Origin: an uncultured beta proteobacterium
Lineage (GTDB): Bacteria > Pseudomonadota > Gammaproteobacteria > Burkholderiales > Burkholderiaceae_C
Length of the DNA stretch: 64,000 bases
NCBI GenBank assembly: GCA_903909815.1
Contig: CAIVXG010000047.1
Span: 1 to 64,000 of the forward strand
Direction: 5' to 3'
The notes under the pieces were generated by a model. It searched no databases and was not told the origin of the DNA. It saw only the letters and a program-made list of their open reading frames with translations. Shown in pieces: positions 10,622 to 20,407 of the stretch; within the stretch, counting starts at the first letter, position 1; each line of letters starts with the position of its first letter. Made by a program: the position numbers and the translations under genes.

Positions 10622-11815
10622 TCATGAGAACGCCGCGATGCCGGTCTGGGCCCGACCCAGGATCAGCGCATGGATGTCGTGCGTACCTTCATAGGTGTTC
10701 ACCACTTCCAGGTTCACCAGATGGCGCGCCACACCGAACTCGTCCGAGATGCCGTTGCCGCCCATCATGTCGCGCGCCAGCCGCGCCACGTCCAGCGCCT
10801 TGCCGCACGAGTTGCGCTTGAGCAGCGAGGTGAGTTCCACCGACGCGGTCCCTTCGTCCTTCATGCGGCCCAGGCGCAGGCAGCCCTGCAGGCCCAGGGC
10901 GATCTCGGTCTGCATGTCTGCGAGCTTCTTCTGGATCAGCTGGTTCGCCGCCAGCGGGCGGCCGAACTGCTTGCGGTCCATCACGTAGTGACGGGCCCGG
11001 TGCCAGCAGTCTTCGGCCGCGCCCAGGGCGCCCCAGGCGATGCCGTAGCGCGCCGAGTTAAGGCAGGTGAACGGGCCCTTAAGTCCTTGGACCTCGGGGA
11101 AGGCGTTCTCCTCCGGGCAGAACACGCCGTCCATGACGATCTCGCCGGTGATAGAGGCACGCAACCCCACCTTGCCGTGGATTGCCGGGGCGGTGAGGCC
11201 CGCCATGCCTTTCTCCAGCACGAAGCCCCGGATCGGACCCAGCTGGCCGCTGGCGCTGACCTCCTTGGCCCAGACCACGAAGACGTCGGCGATTGGGCTG
11301 TTGGAGATCCACATCTTGGAGCCCGAGAGCTTGTAGCCGCCGGCAACCCTGTGTGCGCGGCACGCCATCGAGCCGGGATCGGAGCCATGGTCGGGTTCGG
11401 TCAGGCCAAAGCATCCTATCGATTCGCCGGTGGCCAGTTTCGGCAGATATTTCTGGCGCTGGCCCTCGGTGCCAAACTCGAAGATGGGCACCATCACCAG
11501 CGAGCTTTGTACGCTCATCATGGAACGGTAGCCGGAATCGACGCGCTCCACTTCGCGCGCGATCAGCCCGTAGGCCACGTAGTTCAGGCCCGGGCCGCCG
11601 TAGGCTTCAGGCGTGGTCGGTCCCAGCAGGCCCAACTCACCCATTTCACGAAAGATGCTGGCATCGGTCTGCTCGTTGCGAAAGGCCTGGAGCACACGCG
11701 GCTGCAGCCTGTCCTGACAGTAGGCCTCGGCGGCCTTGCGCACCATGCGCTCGTCATCGCTCAGTTGTTGCTCCAGCAGGAACGGGTCCTGCCATTGAAA
11801 TGCTGCGTGTGCCAT
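10622..11815 (-). CDS. gcdH: Acyl-CoA dehydrogenase, probable glutaryl-CoA dehydrogenase
   Basis: [36 protein letters not shown] and C-terminal [24 protein letters not shown] typical of GcdH. Confidence 0.9.
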   Translation of the reverse strand: MAHAAFQWQDPFLLEQQLSDDERMVRKAAEAYCQDRLQPRVLQAFRNEQTDASIFREMGELGLLGPTTPEAYGGPGLNYVAYGLIAREVERVDSGYRSMMSVQSSLVMVPIFEFGTEGQRQKYLPKLATGESIGCFGLTEPDHGSDPGSMACRAHRVAGGYKLSGSKMWISNSPIADVFVVWAKEVSASGQLGPIRGFVLEKGMAGLTAPAIHGKVGLRASITGEIVMDGVFCPEENAFPEVQGLKGPFTCLNSARYGIAWGALGAAEDCWHRARHYVMDRKQFGRPLAANQLIQKKLADMQTEIALGLQGCLRLGRMKDEGTASVELTSLLKRNSCGKALDVARLARDMMGGNGISDEFGVARHLVNLEVVNTYEGTHDIHALILGRAQTGIAAFS

Positions 11816-12001
11816 GGCGGTTCTCCAGAATTTGAAAGCGGGGCGCAGAGTCGGCTCCCGGGCCATCGTAGTGCTCACCTGAGTCTGAAGGCAAACGATG
11901 AATAGTCATGCAGTTATGCTATTTATTAATATTTAGTCCTAATTGAAGTCAAAATAGCCCACAAATTCCTCTTAAAGCTGAAATTTTTTCATTTTTGAAA
12001 A

Positions 12002-12907
12002 ATGCGCAGAAAAATCCCTTCACTGCAGGCACTGGCATGTTTCGAAGCCGCGGCACGGCACGAGAGTTACACCCGCGCTGCTCAGGAACTGGCCTTGACC
12101 CAGGGTGCCGTGTCGCGACAGATCTCGGTGCTGGAAGAGTTCCTGGGGGTGGCCCTGTTCCGCCGCACCCGGCATGGCGTGCTGCTGACCGGGCGCGGCA
12201 GCGAATACTTGAACCAGGTCACGCCCCGCCTGCAGGGTCTGGAACAGGACACCCTGGACTGCATGTCCAGCCGGGGCCAAGGCGGCATCATCCACCTCGC
12301 TGCGGTTCCCACTTTCGCTACGCGCTGGCTGATTCCGCGCCTGCCACGGCTGAAGCTGGCGCACCCGCAAATCACCGTCCATATCGATACGCGGACCCGC
12401 CCTTTCATGTTCGCCGAGACGGCCTTTGACGCCGCCCTTTATGCGGGAACACCGGAACAAGTGAGCAACTGGGCGGGTACGCGGGCCACCCGTCTGATGG
12501 GCGAAGTTGTGGTGCCGGTTTGCAGTCCGCGGTTTCTCGACCGGCGTCGCCACCTCACGCCCGAGACCATGGCGCTGCTGCCCTTGCTGCAGCAAAGCAC
12601 CCGCCCTGCGGGCTGGCGCCAATGGTTTGACGCGGCTGGCGTGACAGCACCGAATGCCCTCGCCGGTGCGCGTTACGAGCTCTTTTCCATGACCGCTGCA
12701 GCCGCAGCACAGGGCCTGGGTCTGGCCCTGGTGCCGCGCATGCTGATCGAGGACGAACTGGCGCGCGGCGAGCTGGTGGTGGCGTGCGAGCGAGCGCTGC
12801 GCGGTGAGCGCGCCTACTACCTGGTGACACCGGAACGCGCCGACGAACGCATGTCCATACAGACTTTTCGTGATTGGTTGCAGCAAGCCGCACAGGACAC
12901 GTCCTGA
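12002..12907 (+). CDS. LysR-family transcriptional regulator (GcvA/GcdR-like)
   Basis: N-terminal HTH PSLQALACFEAAARHESYTRAAQELALTQGAVSRQISVLEEFLGVALFRR; divergent from gcdH. Confidence 0.88.
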   Translation: MRRKIPSLQALACFEAAARHESYTRAAQELALTQGAVSRQISVLEEFLGVALFRRTRHGVLLTGRGSEYLNQVTPRLQGLEQDTLDCMSSRGQGGIIHLAAVPTFATRWLIPRLPRLKLAHPQITVHIDTRTRPFMFAETAFDAALYAGTPEQVSNWAGTRATRLMGEVVVPVCSPRFLDRRRHLTPETMALLPLLQQSTRPAGWRQWFDAAGVTAPNALAGARYELFSMTAAAAAQGLGLALVPRMLIEDELARGELVVACERALRGERAYYLVTPERADERMSIQTFRDWLQQAAQDTS

Positions 12908-13033
12908 ACTGGCTGTGGGCAACAAGGCCTGGTTGCTGCGCCACACCGGGCCTGAGCGACAATGTCCCATCCTTCACCGGGCCCAAAACGCAGGCCATGG
13001 AAAACCTGGTGCGGACCCGACACGTTTGGATTT

Positions 13034-13918
13034 ATGACCAGCAAGCCTTTGGAAAACACCTCGATGCCACGCCTGCCGGACGACAGCAGCGAATACCTGC
13101 ACGCCTTGGGCGAACACATTCGTGACCTGCGTGTGCGCCGCGGCATGACCCGCGCCATCCTGGCACGCGATTCGGGCGTGTCGCTGCGCTACCTGGCGCA
13201 ACTCGAAGCCGGTGAGGGCAACATCTCCATACTGCGCCTGCGCCAAGTGGCGCAGGCCATGGCCATGCCGTTGGAAGAGGTCATTCGGGTAGGGCCTGAG
13301 CAGGCCGCTGAACTGACGCTGTTGGGGCAGTTTCTGGCCCGCCTTTCACCAGCGCAACTGGTCGAGGCCCGAACTCTGCTGGGCAGTGCCTTCGAGCAAA
13401 AGAACCGGCGTAACCGAATTGCCCTCGTGGGCCTGCGCGGGGCCGGGAAGACCAGTCTTGGCAAACGAGTTGCAGCGCAACTGAATGTTCCCTTCATCGA
13501 ACTCGCCGACGTGATCGAGCAGATTGCCGGAGTGCCGCTGTCGGAGGTGTTTTCCCTTTACGGGCAGTCCGCCTACCGGCGCTACGAGCGGCGCTCGCTG
13601 GAGTGGTTGGTGGAAACGCATGAAAGCTTCGTGCTGTCCACGGGCGGCAGCATTTCCACCGAACCGGCCACCTTTGACGAACTGCTGACCACGTGCTACA
13701 CGGTCTGGCTGCGGGCCAGTCCATCAGATCACATGGCCAGGGTCGTGGCTCAGGGCGACCAACGTCCCATGGGCGACAACCGGGAGGCGATGCAGGATCT
13801 CGAACGCATCCTGATCGGGCGCGAACCCATGTACCGCAAGGCCGATGCGATCGTGAACACCTCAGGGCTCGACATTGAGCAAAGCCTGGCCGAGCTGCTG
13901 AAACAGATCGCCGCCTGA
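13034..13918 (+). CDS. bzdR: BzdR/BoxR-type regulator: N-terminal XRE HTH plus C-terminal shikimate-kinase-like domain
   Basis: HTH LGEHIRDLRVRRGMTRAILARDSGVSLRYLAQLEAGEGNIS and P-loop IALVGLRGAGKTSLGKRVAAQL; directly upstream of the benzoyl-CoA reductase genes. Confidence 0.92.
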   Translation: MTSKPLENTSMPRLPDDSSEYLHALGEHIRDLRVRRGMTRAILARDSGVSLRYLAQLEAGEGNISILRLRQVAQAMAMPLEEVIRVGPEQAAELTLLGQFLARLSPAQLVEARTLLGSAFEQKNRRNRIALVGLRGAGKTSLGKRVAAQLNVPFIELADVIEQIAGVPLSEVFSLYGQSAYRRYERRSLEWLVETHESFVLSTGGSISTEPATFDELLTTCYTVWLRASPSDHMARVVAQGDQRPMGDNREAMQDLERILIGREPMYRKADAIVNTSGLDIEQSLAELLKQIAA

Positions 13919-13920
13919 AA

Positions 13921-13962
13921 CGGGAAACCATTTCCCGACGCCTGCCTGCCGCGACAGCAGGC
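13921..13962. other. Two consecutive stem-loops just after the bzdR stop codon
   Basis: CGGGAAA-CCA-TTTCCCG (13921-13937), then GCCTGC-N11-GCAGGC (13940-13962); no clear U-tract. Confidence 0.5.
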
Positions 13963-14078
13963 CAGCCTTGGCGCGCAGTCGCGACCGATGCGACAGACAG
14001 CTCCAGTTAAGCCTCATACCCATTCGAGCGGTTCGGCATCGGGGTTTTCACTGACACCGACAAGCAATACGAGTTTTG

Positions 14079-14092
14079 TTGCGCCAAATCAA
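14079..14092. promoter_or_regulatory. Weak FNR/CRP-type box TTGCG-CCAA-ATCAA
   Basis: TTG-N8-CAA spacing with one perfect ATCAA half-site, upstream of the bzdN start. Confidence 0.35.
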
Positions 14093-14118
14093 ATCTTCGC
14101 CTATTTCCGAGAAAAAGG

Positions 14119-14171
14119 TGCGATATATCGCATCTTGAGCTATATAGTGCATGACAGGCGATATAGTGCAT
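14119..14171. promoter_or_regulatory. Probable BzdR operator region: TGCGATATATCGCA palindrome plus three ATATA-NN-GCAT repeats at 19-bp spacing
   Basis: gATATAtcGCAT (14122-14133), tATATAgtGCAT (14141-14152), gATATAgtGCAT (14160-14171). Confidence 0.6.
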
Positions 14172-14219
14172 GCCATGATGTTTGGCCGGCCAGACTGACT
14201 TGCGAACAAGGAGACTTCG

Positions 14220-15359
14220 ATGAGCGACGGTTTATTTGACCAGTTCAAGGGCTGGTACGAAAAGCGGCATGACTACGCTAAGGACTGGAAGCAGCGCACG
14301 GGCGGCCAGGTGGTGGCCACGATGTGCACTTACACGGCCGAGGAGTTGCTGATCGCGGCCGGCATGCTGCCGGTTCGGGTGCTCGGAGCGCACGAGCCGC
14401 AAAACGTCACCGAACCGCATATCTTTGGCATGTTCTGCCCCTTCTGCCGCGACTCGCTGGCACAGGGACTGCTCGGACGCTTCGACTATTGCGACGGCGT
14501 GACGCTGACGCAGTCGTGCATACAGTACCGCCAGACCTTCAGCTCCTGGCGCACCAATGTTCCCAGCGTGCAGTGGGACTATTACGTCCCCATGCCCAAC
14601 GAGGTGCAGTCGGTCCATGCCCGCAAAGCACACCATGCCGAACTGCAGTCGTTTCGCATCTTCCTGCAAGCGCTGACCGGCAAGGAGCTGACCGATGCCA
14701 AGCTGAAGGAGGCACTGGCCGTGGTGGACGAGAACCGCCGCCTGTTGCGCGAATTGTTCGAGTACCGCAAGGCCACCGATCCCCAGGTCAGCGGCGTGGA
14801 GGCCATCTACGCTTCACTCACGGCGCAGTTTGTCGACAAGCGCGAACACAATGAGGAGCTCAAGCGCGTGCTGGCCAAGCTACCCAATCGCGGTCTGGTG
14901 CGCCCTGAAGGAGTGCGCTTCATGACCATCGGTTCGGAGAACGACGACATCGCCTTCATGGCCATGGTCGAGTCGGTGGGCTCCACCATCGTGATCGATG
15001 ACCAGTGTTCCGGTACGCGCTATTTCTGGAACGAGTCCAAACCCGACGAGGACGTGATAAAGGCCATCGCCGACCGCTACTGCGACCGGCCGGCCTGCCC
15101 GACCAAGGACTACCCCAGCCACACGCGCTTCGACCACGTTCTGGGCCTGGCCAAGGAGTTCAACGCACGCGCCGCGATCTTCTTGCAGCAGAAATTCTGC
15201 GACCCGCACGAAGGGGACTACCCGGATCTGAAACGGCACCTCGAATCCAACGGAATCCCGACGCTGTTCCTCGAATTCGACATCACCAACCCGATCGGGC
15301 CGTTCCGTATCCGGGTCGAGGCTTTCCTCGAAACGATGAGCGAAGAAGACCTTTTCTGA
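14220..15359 (+). CDS. bzdN: Benzoyl-CoA reductase subunit (BcrC/BzdN-like)
   Basis: HgdB/FldB-fold protein [53 protein letters not shown], 379 aa. Confidence 0.93.
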   Translation: MSDGLFDQFKGWYEKRHDYAKDWKQRTGGQVVATMCTYTAEELLIAAGMLPVRVLGAHEPQNVTEPHIFGMFCPFCRDSLAQGLLGRFDYCDGVTLTQSCIQYRQTFSSWRTNVPSVQWDYYVPMPNEVQSVHARKAHHAELQSFRIFLQALTGKELTDAKLKEALAVVDENRRLLRELFEYRKATDPQVSGVEAIYASLTAQFVDKREHNEELKRVLAKLPNRGLVRPEGVRFMTIGSENDDIAFMAMVESVGSTIVIDDQCSGTRYFWNESKPDEDVIKAIADRYCDRPACPTKDYPSHTRFDHVLGLAKEFNARAAIFLQQKFCDPHEGDYPDLKRHLESNGIPTLFLEFDITNPIGPFRIRVEAFLETMSEEDLF

Positions 15360-15379
15360 ATCCACGGGAGACACAGTCC

Positions 15380-16684
15380 ATGCACAACAAATACCCAACC
15401 GAGCCGCTGAAGCTCTGGAAAAAAGCCAAGGAACTGCGCGAGCAGTACTACCTGAACTACGCCAAGGCCAAGGACAACGGCGGCCTGCGCTGGTCAGGCT
15501 CGGCCTGGGCGCTCGACGCCTTGCCTGCGGGGCTGGGGGAAGATGTCTTCTCGCTCACCGGAGAACCCTACGCTGCGGCCATTTCGCACGACCGCAAGTT
15601 CGCCAAGGAATGCATGGATGCGGCCGAATCCTACGGTTTTGCGCGCGACCTGTGCTCCTACATGCGCATTTACTGGGGCGGCATGCACCTGGACAAATAC
15701 CTGTTCGGCGGCAAATTTCCCAAGCCCGACTTTATCTTCCAGACCCAAATCTGTTGCTCGCACTCCAAGTGGTACCAGCACGTCTCAACAGTCGAGCAGG
15801 TGCCCCAGTTTTACGTCGATGTGGGGGTCGGGCCCTACAAGGACATGACCGACGCCCGCCTGGACTACGTGGTCGGACAGCTCAACGAGGGTATCGAATT
15901 TCTGGAGAAATCCACGGGCCGAAAGTTCGACGACGAGCTGTTCATCAAGGCCGTGAAAAACGAAATGCGCTCCACCAGCCGCTGGGCCGACATCTGCGCG
16001 CTGAACAAAGTCAAGCCCGCGCCGCTGGACGAGAAGACCATGTACTCGCTGTACGTGCTGGCGACGCTGTCCAAGTCGTCGCAATGGTGCGCCGACTTCT
16101 ACGACGAGTTGTACGACGAAGTCAAGGACCGGGTCGCGCGCGGCATCGCTGCCGTGCCAAATGAGACCGTGCGCATGATGTCGGACACGCAACCACCCTG
16201 GTCCTTCCTGAAGATCTTTCGCTACCTCGAGACCTTTGGCGCGGTTTCCATAGGCTCGCTCTACACCTTCGCACTCGAAGGCATCTGGGAGACGAAGGAA
16301 GACGGCAGTTGGGGTGGCCGCACCCTGCCCTGGGACAAGGGCATCGCCATGGACGACAGACAAACCGTGCTGCGCCTGTATGCCGACTGGAATCTGTCCA
16401 AGCCCCAATGGCAGCACTTTTACGATCCGCGCCTGAAGACGGAGATGATGTTGCGCATCGTCAAGGAGTGGCAGGTCGACGGCGTCATGCTGCACCTGAA
16501 CCGCGGCTGCGAGGGCCTGTCCATGGGCATCATGGAAAACCGCATGGGCATTGCCAAGGCGGGCGTTCCCATCATGACCTACGAAGGCAACATGGGCGAC
16601 GAGCGCGAGTTCGACGAAGTACGCACACAGGCGCGCGTCGATGCCTTCATGGAGCAGCTGGGCCTCAGGCGCCAGGCTGCCTGA
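15380..16684 (+). CDS. bzdO: Benzoyl-CoA reductase subunit (BcrB/BzdO-like)
   Basis: 434 aa; [46 protein letters not shown]-terminal [19 protein letters not shown]. Confidence 0.93.
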   Translation: MHNKYPTEPLKLWKKAKELREQYYLNYAKAKDNGGLRWSGSAWALDALPAGLGEDVFSLTGEPYAAAISHDRKFAKECMDAAESYGFARDLCSYMRIYWGGMHLDKYLFGGKFPKPDFIFQTQICCSHSKWYQHVSTVEQVPQFYVDVGVGPYKDMTDARLDYVVGQLNEGIEFLEKSTGRKFDDELFIKAVKNEMRSTSRWADICALNKVKPAPLDEKTMYSLYVLATLSKSSQWCADFYDELYDEVKDRVARGIAAVPNETVRMMSDTQPPWSFLKIFRYLETFGAVSIGSLYTFALEGIWETKEDGSWGGRTLPWDKGIAMDDRQTVLRLYADWNLSKPQWQHFYDPRLKTEMMLRIVKEWQVDGVMLHLNRGCEGLSMGIMENRMGIAKAGVPIMTYEGNMGDEREFDEVRTQARVDAFMEQLGLRRQAA

Positions 16685-16707
16685 CCCCTACCTGCAAGGA
16701 GACAAAG

Positions 16708-17517
16708 ATGATTACCGCTGGCATAGACATGGGTTCACGCACCGTCAAGGTCGTGTTGCTCGAAGAAATCAACGTGGAGGGCGCGCCTCAACTGAAGTAC
16801 AAGTTGAGGAAGGCGCACATCATGATGCCGGGCGACCTCGACCCGGATCAGGCTGCCGAAAAGGTCTACGACGACGCGCTGGCTGCGGTCGGACTGACGC
16901 GCGACCAGATCGCGGCCGTGTTCGCTACCGGCGCTGGGCGAAAACAGGTTGCCTTCTCGACGGAGGGAATCACTGAGATGACCGCCGGCGCCAAAGGCGC
17001 GTCCTACATGTACCCCCTTGCGCGCACCGTGGTCGATGTGGGCGCCGAAGAGGGACGCGGCATGAAGACCGACGCGCAGGGGCGCGCCATCGACTTCGCG
17101 GGCAATGAGAAATGCGCAGCCGGCGCGGGCTCCTTTGCCGAAGCCATGTCGCGCGCACTGCAGATGACGCTGCAGGAATTTGGCGACGCCAGCCTGCTTT
17201 CCGACAAGACCATCCCCATGAACGCCCAGTGCACGGTTTTCGCCGAGTCTGAAGTGGTGTCGCTGATCCACTCGGCCACACCCAAGAACGACATCGCCAA
17301 GGCCGTACTCGACGCCGTGGCCAGCCGGGTCTGCGCCATGGTGCGGCGCGTCGGCATCGAGGGAGAAGTGGTGTTGATCGGCGGCATGGTGCACAACGCC
17401 GGCTTTGTCCAGTCACTAAAGAACGCCATGGGCGTGGACGCGATATCTCTGCCCGACATGCCCGAGTACATCAGCGCGCTGGGCTGCGCACTGATCGCCG
17501 CCGAGCGTCAGCACTGA
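16708..17517 (+). CDS. bzdP: Benzoyl-CoA reductase ATPase-type subunit (BcrD/BzdP-like)
   Basis: ASKHA/BadF fold MITAGIDMGSRTVKVVLL, DVGAEEGRGMK, NEKCAAGAGSFAEAM; P/Q assignment by order. Confidence 0.88.
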   Translation: MITAGIDMGSRTVKVVLLEEINVEGAPQLKYKLRKAHIMMPGDLDPDQAAEKVYDDALAAVGLTRDQIAAVFATGAGRKQVAFSTEGITEMTAGAKGASYMYPLARTVVDVGAEEGRGMKTDAQGRAIDFAGNEKCAAGAGSFAEAMSRALQMTLQEFGDASLLSDKTIPMNAQCTVFAESEVVSLIHSATPKNDIAKAVLDAVASRVCAMVRRVGIEGEVVLIGGMVHNAGFVQSLKNAMGVDAISLPDMPEYISALGCALIAAERQH

Positions 17518-17535
17518 ACGAACAAGGAGCATGAA

Positions 17536-18450
17536 ATGAGTTCAACAAGCGCGCAAGTCATCGCTGAGACCGTCCCAGAGAAGAAGGAATTCTGGCGCTG
17601 GCAGGAAAACGTCTGGATCGATGAAACCAAGGATTGGAAGAGCGCCAAGATCATCACCTGCGGCATCGATGTGGGGTCGGTGTCGTCGCAGGCGGTGCTG
17701 GTCGTGGACGGTGAGCTGTACGGCTTCAACAGCATGCGCACCGGCAACAACTCACCCGATTCAGCGACGAACGCGCTGCAGGGCGTGATGGACAAGTGCG
17801 GCATGAAACTTGAGAACATACGCTATGTCGTGGGCACAGGCTATGGCCGCGTGAATGTGCCGTTTGCGCACAAGGCCATCACCGAGATCGCCTGCCATGC
17901 ACGCGGCGCCAACTACATGGGCGGCAACGGTGTGCGCACCATTCTTGACATGGGTGGCCAGGACTGCAAGGCCATCCACTGCGACGAAAAGGGCAAGGTC
18001 ACCAACTTCCTCATGAACGACAAGTGCGCCGCCGGCACCGGTCGCGGTATGGAGGTGATCGCCGACCTGATGCAGATTCCGATTGCCGAACTGGGCCCGC
18101 GTTCCTTCGATGTTGATGTCGAACCCGAGGCTGTGTCTTCGGTCTGCGTGGTCTTCGCCAAGTCCGAAGCATTGGGCCTGCTCAAGGCCGGCTACACCAA
18201 GAACAAGGTCATCGCCGCGTACTGCCAAGCCATGGCGGAGCGCGTCGTGTCCCTGCTGGAACGCATCGGCGTGGAAGAGGGCTTCTTCATCACGGGCGGC
18301 ATCGCCAAAAATCCGGGTGTGGTGCGGCGCATCGAAAAGCTGCTGGGCATCAAGGCCATGGAGACCAAGGTGGACAGCCAGATCGCCGGCGCTCTGGGTG
18401 CCGCGCTCTTTGGCTACACCCTGATGCAAAAACAGGACAAGGCCGCGTGA
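17536..18450 (+). CDS. bzdQ: Benzoyl-CoA reductase ATPase-type subunit (BcrA/BzdQ-like)
   Basis: ITCGIDVGSVSSQAVLVVDG, LDMGGQDCKAIHCDEKGKV, NDKCAAGTGRGMEVIADLM; P/Q assignment by order. Confidence 0.88.
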   Translation: MSSTSAQVIAETVPEKKEFWRWQENVWIDETKDWKSAKIITCGIDVGSVSSQAVLVVDGELYGFNSMRTGNNSPDSATNALQGVMDKCGMKLENIRYVVGTGYGRVNVPFAHKAITEIACHARGANYMGGNGVRTILDMGGQDCKAIHCDEKGKVTNFLMNDKCAAGTGRGMEVIADLMQIPIAELGPRSFDVDVEPEAVSSVCVVFAKSEALGLLKAGYTKNKVIAAYCQAMAERVVSLLERIGVEEGFFITGGIAKNPGVVRRIEKLLGIKAMETKVDSQIAGALGAALFGYTLMQKQDKAA

Positions 18451-18492
18451 AGCGCTTCGGCGCGCTGCAGCTCCATTACTGAGGAACATCAG

Positions 18493-18777
18493 ATGATTGC
18501 CAACTACGGTTACAAGGACGGCTCGGGCGAGTACTACATCAGCATCGACACCGACAAGTGCATCAACTGCGCTGTCGGCCGAGCCTGCATCAGCGCCTGC
18601 CCCAAGCAGATGTTCGAAACCCTCATGGACGATTACGACGACGAAGTGGTGTGGGTCAAGAAGCCCAATTGCCGCACGCTGTCGTACGACTGCTCGGAGT
18701 GCAAACCCGCATCCGGCTACACCGGCTTGCCCTGCACCGCGGCGTGCACGCCGGGCGCCATCAAGCATTCCTGGTAA
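18493..18777 (+). CDS. bzdM: Ferredoxin, proposed electron donor to benzoyl-CoA reductase
   Basis: 94 aa with CINCAVGRACISACP and CSECKPASGYTGLPCTAACTPGAI cysteine clusters. Confidence 0.88.
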   Translation: MIANYGYKDGSGEYYISIDTDKCINCAVGRACISACPKQMFETLMDDYDDEVVWVKKPNCRTLSYDCSECKPASGYTGLPCTAACTPGAIKHSW

Positions 18778-18786
18778 GGAGAGAAC

Positions 18787-19194
18787 ATGGGCAAGAGCCA
18801 GGTGATGATTCCCATCGTGCAGGCCGACGCCGCCTGCGCCAGCGCAAGTTCCTGCGCCTCCAGCGCGAGCTGCTCGTCCACTTCGTGCTCCTCGTCGGGC
18901 GCCGTGGACAGCAACGACCCATCCTTCCTGCTGCAACAGCAGGGCTGGATCCTGCGCACGACCATCGGCGAGCCGCGCCTGTCGGAGGTGGTCGAGAACT
19001 ACAAAGGCATGGGCTACGAGGTGCACGTCGAGCGTTTCGGCACCAGTACCGCCGGACCATCGGGCAGCACGGACGAAGCGTCCTGCACCGTCTGCTACGA
19101 CGCGGCCGACAAGTCGAATGCGAGTCAATCCTGGGGTTCGATCTATGTCCGCCCCGGTCGCACTGCGGCCAAGGGTGATGAATTGTTTGACTAA
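18787..19194 (+). CDS. Small Cys/Ser/Ala-rich protein of unknown function in the bzd operon (possible BzdS position)
   Basis: 135 aa; N-terminal CASASSCASSASCSSTSCSSSG low-complexity cysteine region; tightly spaced after the ferredoxin gene with GGAG-type RBS. Confidence 0.7.
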   Translation: MGKSQVMIPIVQADAACASASSCASSASCSSTSCSSSGAVDSNDPSFLLQQQGWILRTTIGEPRLSEVVENYKGMGYEVHVERFGTSTAGPSGSTDEASCTVCYDAADKSNASQSWGSIYVRPGRTAAKGDELFD

Positions 19195-19243
19195 TAACCT
19201 GCCGGCGCTCGCACCCGACGCGCCGGCCTTAAGGAGAATGAAC

Positions 19244-19696
19244 ATGGCTAGCAAGCAGCGCATCCTGCGCGTACTCAAAGTACAAGATCTGGACGACATT
19301 GTCGCCATCGATGAGGCGGCGAGCCAGCAGCCGCGGCGCGAGTACTACGAAAAGAAGATCGCCAGCATCCTGAACCGCAAGGCCAACACCAACTGCTCCA
19401 TCGTCTGCGAAGAGGATGGCAAGGTGGTCGGCTTCGTCATGGGATACATGTTCTTTGGTGAATTCGGCATCTCCGACGCCACGGCGACGATCGATGCACT
19501 GGGCGTTCACCCCGATTTCCGCAAGTTCGGTGTGGCCAGTGAAATGCTGGAGCAGTTCATGATGAACATGAAGGCGGTCGGTGTGAAGAAGGTCTATACG
19601 CTGGTGAACTGGGACGACTTCGCGCTCGAGCGATTCTTTGCGCGTCAGAAATTCGTCCCCTCTAAACGCATCAACCTCGAGTTCGAGCTGCCCTGA
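19244..19696 (+). CDS. GNAT-family N-acetyltransferase (possible BzdT position)
   Basis: 150 aa; VVGFVMGYMFFGEFG, IDALGVHPDFRKFGVASEML acetyl-CoA-binding motif. Confidence 0.85.
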   Translation: MASKQRILRVLKVQDLDDIVAIDEAASQQPRREYYEKKIASILNRKANTNCSIVCEEDGKVVGFVMGYMFFGEFGISDATATIDALGVHPDFRKFGVASEMLEQFMMNMKAVGVKKVYTLVNWDDFALERFFARQKFVPSKRINLEFELP

Positions 19697-19721
19697 ACTG
19701 TCCAGCCCTGCGTTGCGCACC

Positions 19722-20387
19722 ATGTGGATCGATACCCATTGCCATACGAAGTATTCGTACGACAACTGGCTGGAGCCGGTCGACCTGATCCGACGCGCCA
19801 AGGCGCTGGGCATTGACGCCGTGTGCATCACCGAACACTACTCCTTTGAAGCCTCCGAGCCCGTGTTGCAGGTGGGCCGGGATGAGGGTCTGCTGGTGCT
19901 GCGCGGTGTCGAAATCGCCACTGACCGCGGCCATCTTCTGGCCTACGGCGTCGAGGACGATGGGTGGAATATCTGGAACCGCGACAACTACCTGCCGATG
20001 CAGGAAGTCATCACCCGCATCAACGCCCTAGGGGGAATCTGCGTTCCGGCCCATCCTTTTCGCCAGGTCGGGTTGTCCAGTCTGCTCGAAGGCATCCTGG
20101 ATCTGGACGGCATTGCCGCGGTCGAGACGCACAACGGCAACAACAGCGCCGACGACGATCGTCTCGCGCTGCGCGCCGCACAGATCCTGGGTCTGCCCAC
20201 GCTGGGCGGCAGCGACTGCCACAAGACGGCAGCGGTGGGCCGCTGCGCCACGGAGTTCCAAGGCGACATCCGGTGCATGGCCGATTTCATCGCCGCGGTG
20301 CGCGCCGGTGCCTGCCAGGCGCACTATTACCCGGGCTACGGCCCCAGCCCGCAGGCGCGCAGCGCATTGAGCGCGCCTGCGCTCTGA
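19722..20387 (+). CDS. PHP-domain metal-dependent phosphoesterase-like protein (possible BzdU position)
   Basis: WIDTHCHTKYSYDNW, ITEHYSFE, PAHPFR, GGSDCHK metal-binding motifs. Confidence 0.85.
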   Translation: MWIDTHCHTKYSYDNWLEPVDLIRRAKALGIDAVCITEHYSFEASEPVLQVGRDEGLLVLRGVEIATDRGHLLAYGVEDDGWNIWNRDNYLPMQEVITRINALGGICVPAHPFRQVGLSSLLEGILDLDGIAAVETHNGNNSADDDRLALRAAQILGLPTLGGSDCHKTAAVGRCATEFQGDIRCMADFIAAVRAGACQAHYYPGYGPSPQARSALSAPAL

Positions 20388-20407
20388 GCGAATCAGGAGA
20401 AGCAGCG

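Noticed and set aside
17761-19308. 515-aa minus-strand ORF
   Set aside because: Antisense to bzdQ, ferredoxin and neighbours; no domain similarity recognisable.
19964-20407. Upstream extension of the 1000-aa plus-strand ORF
   Set aside because: Overlaps the PHP-domain gene in another frame; the conserved BzdV protein begins at 20408 after an RBS-like AGGAG.
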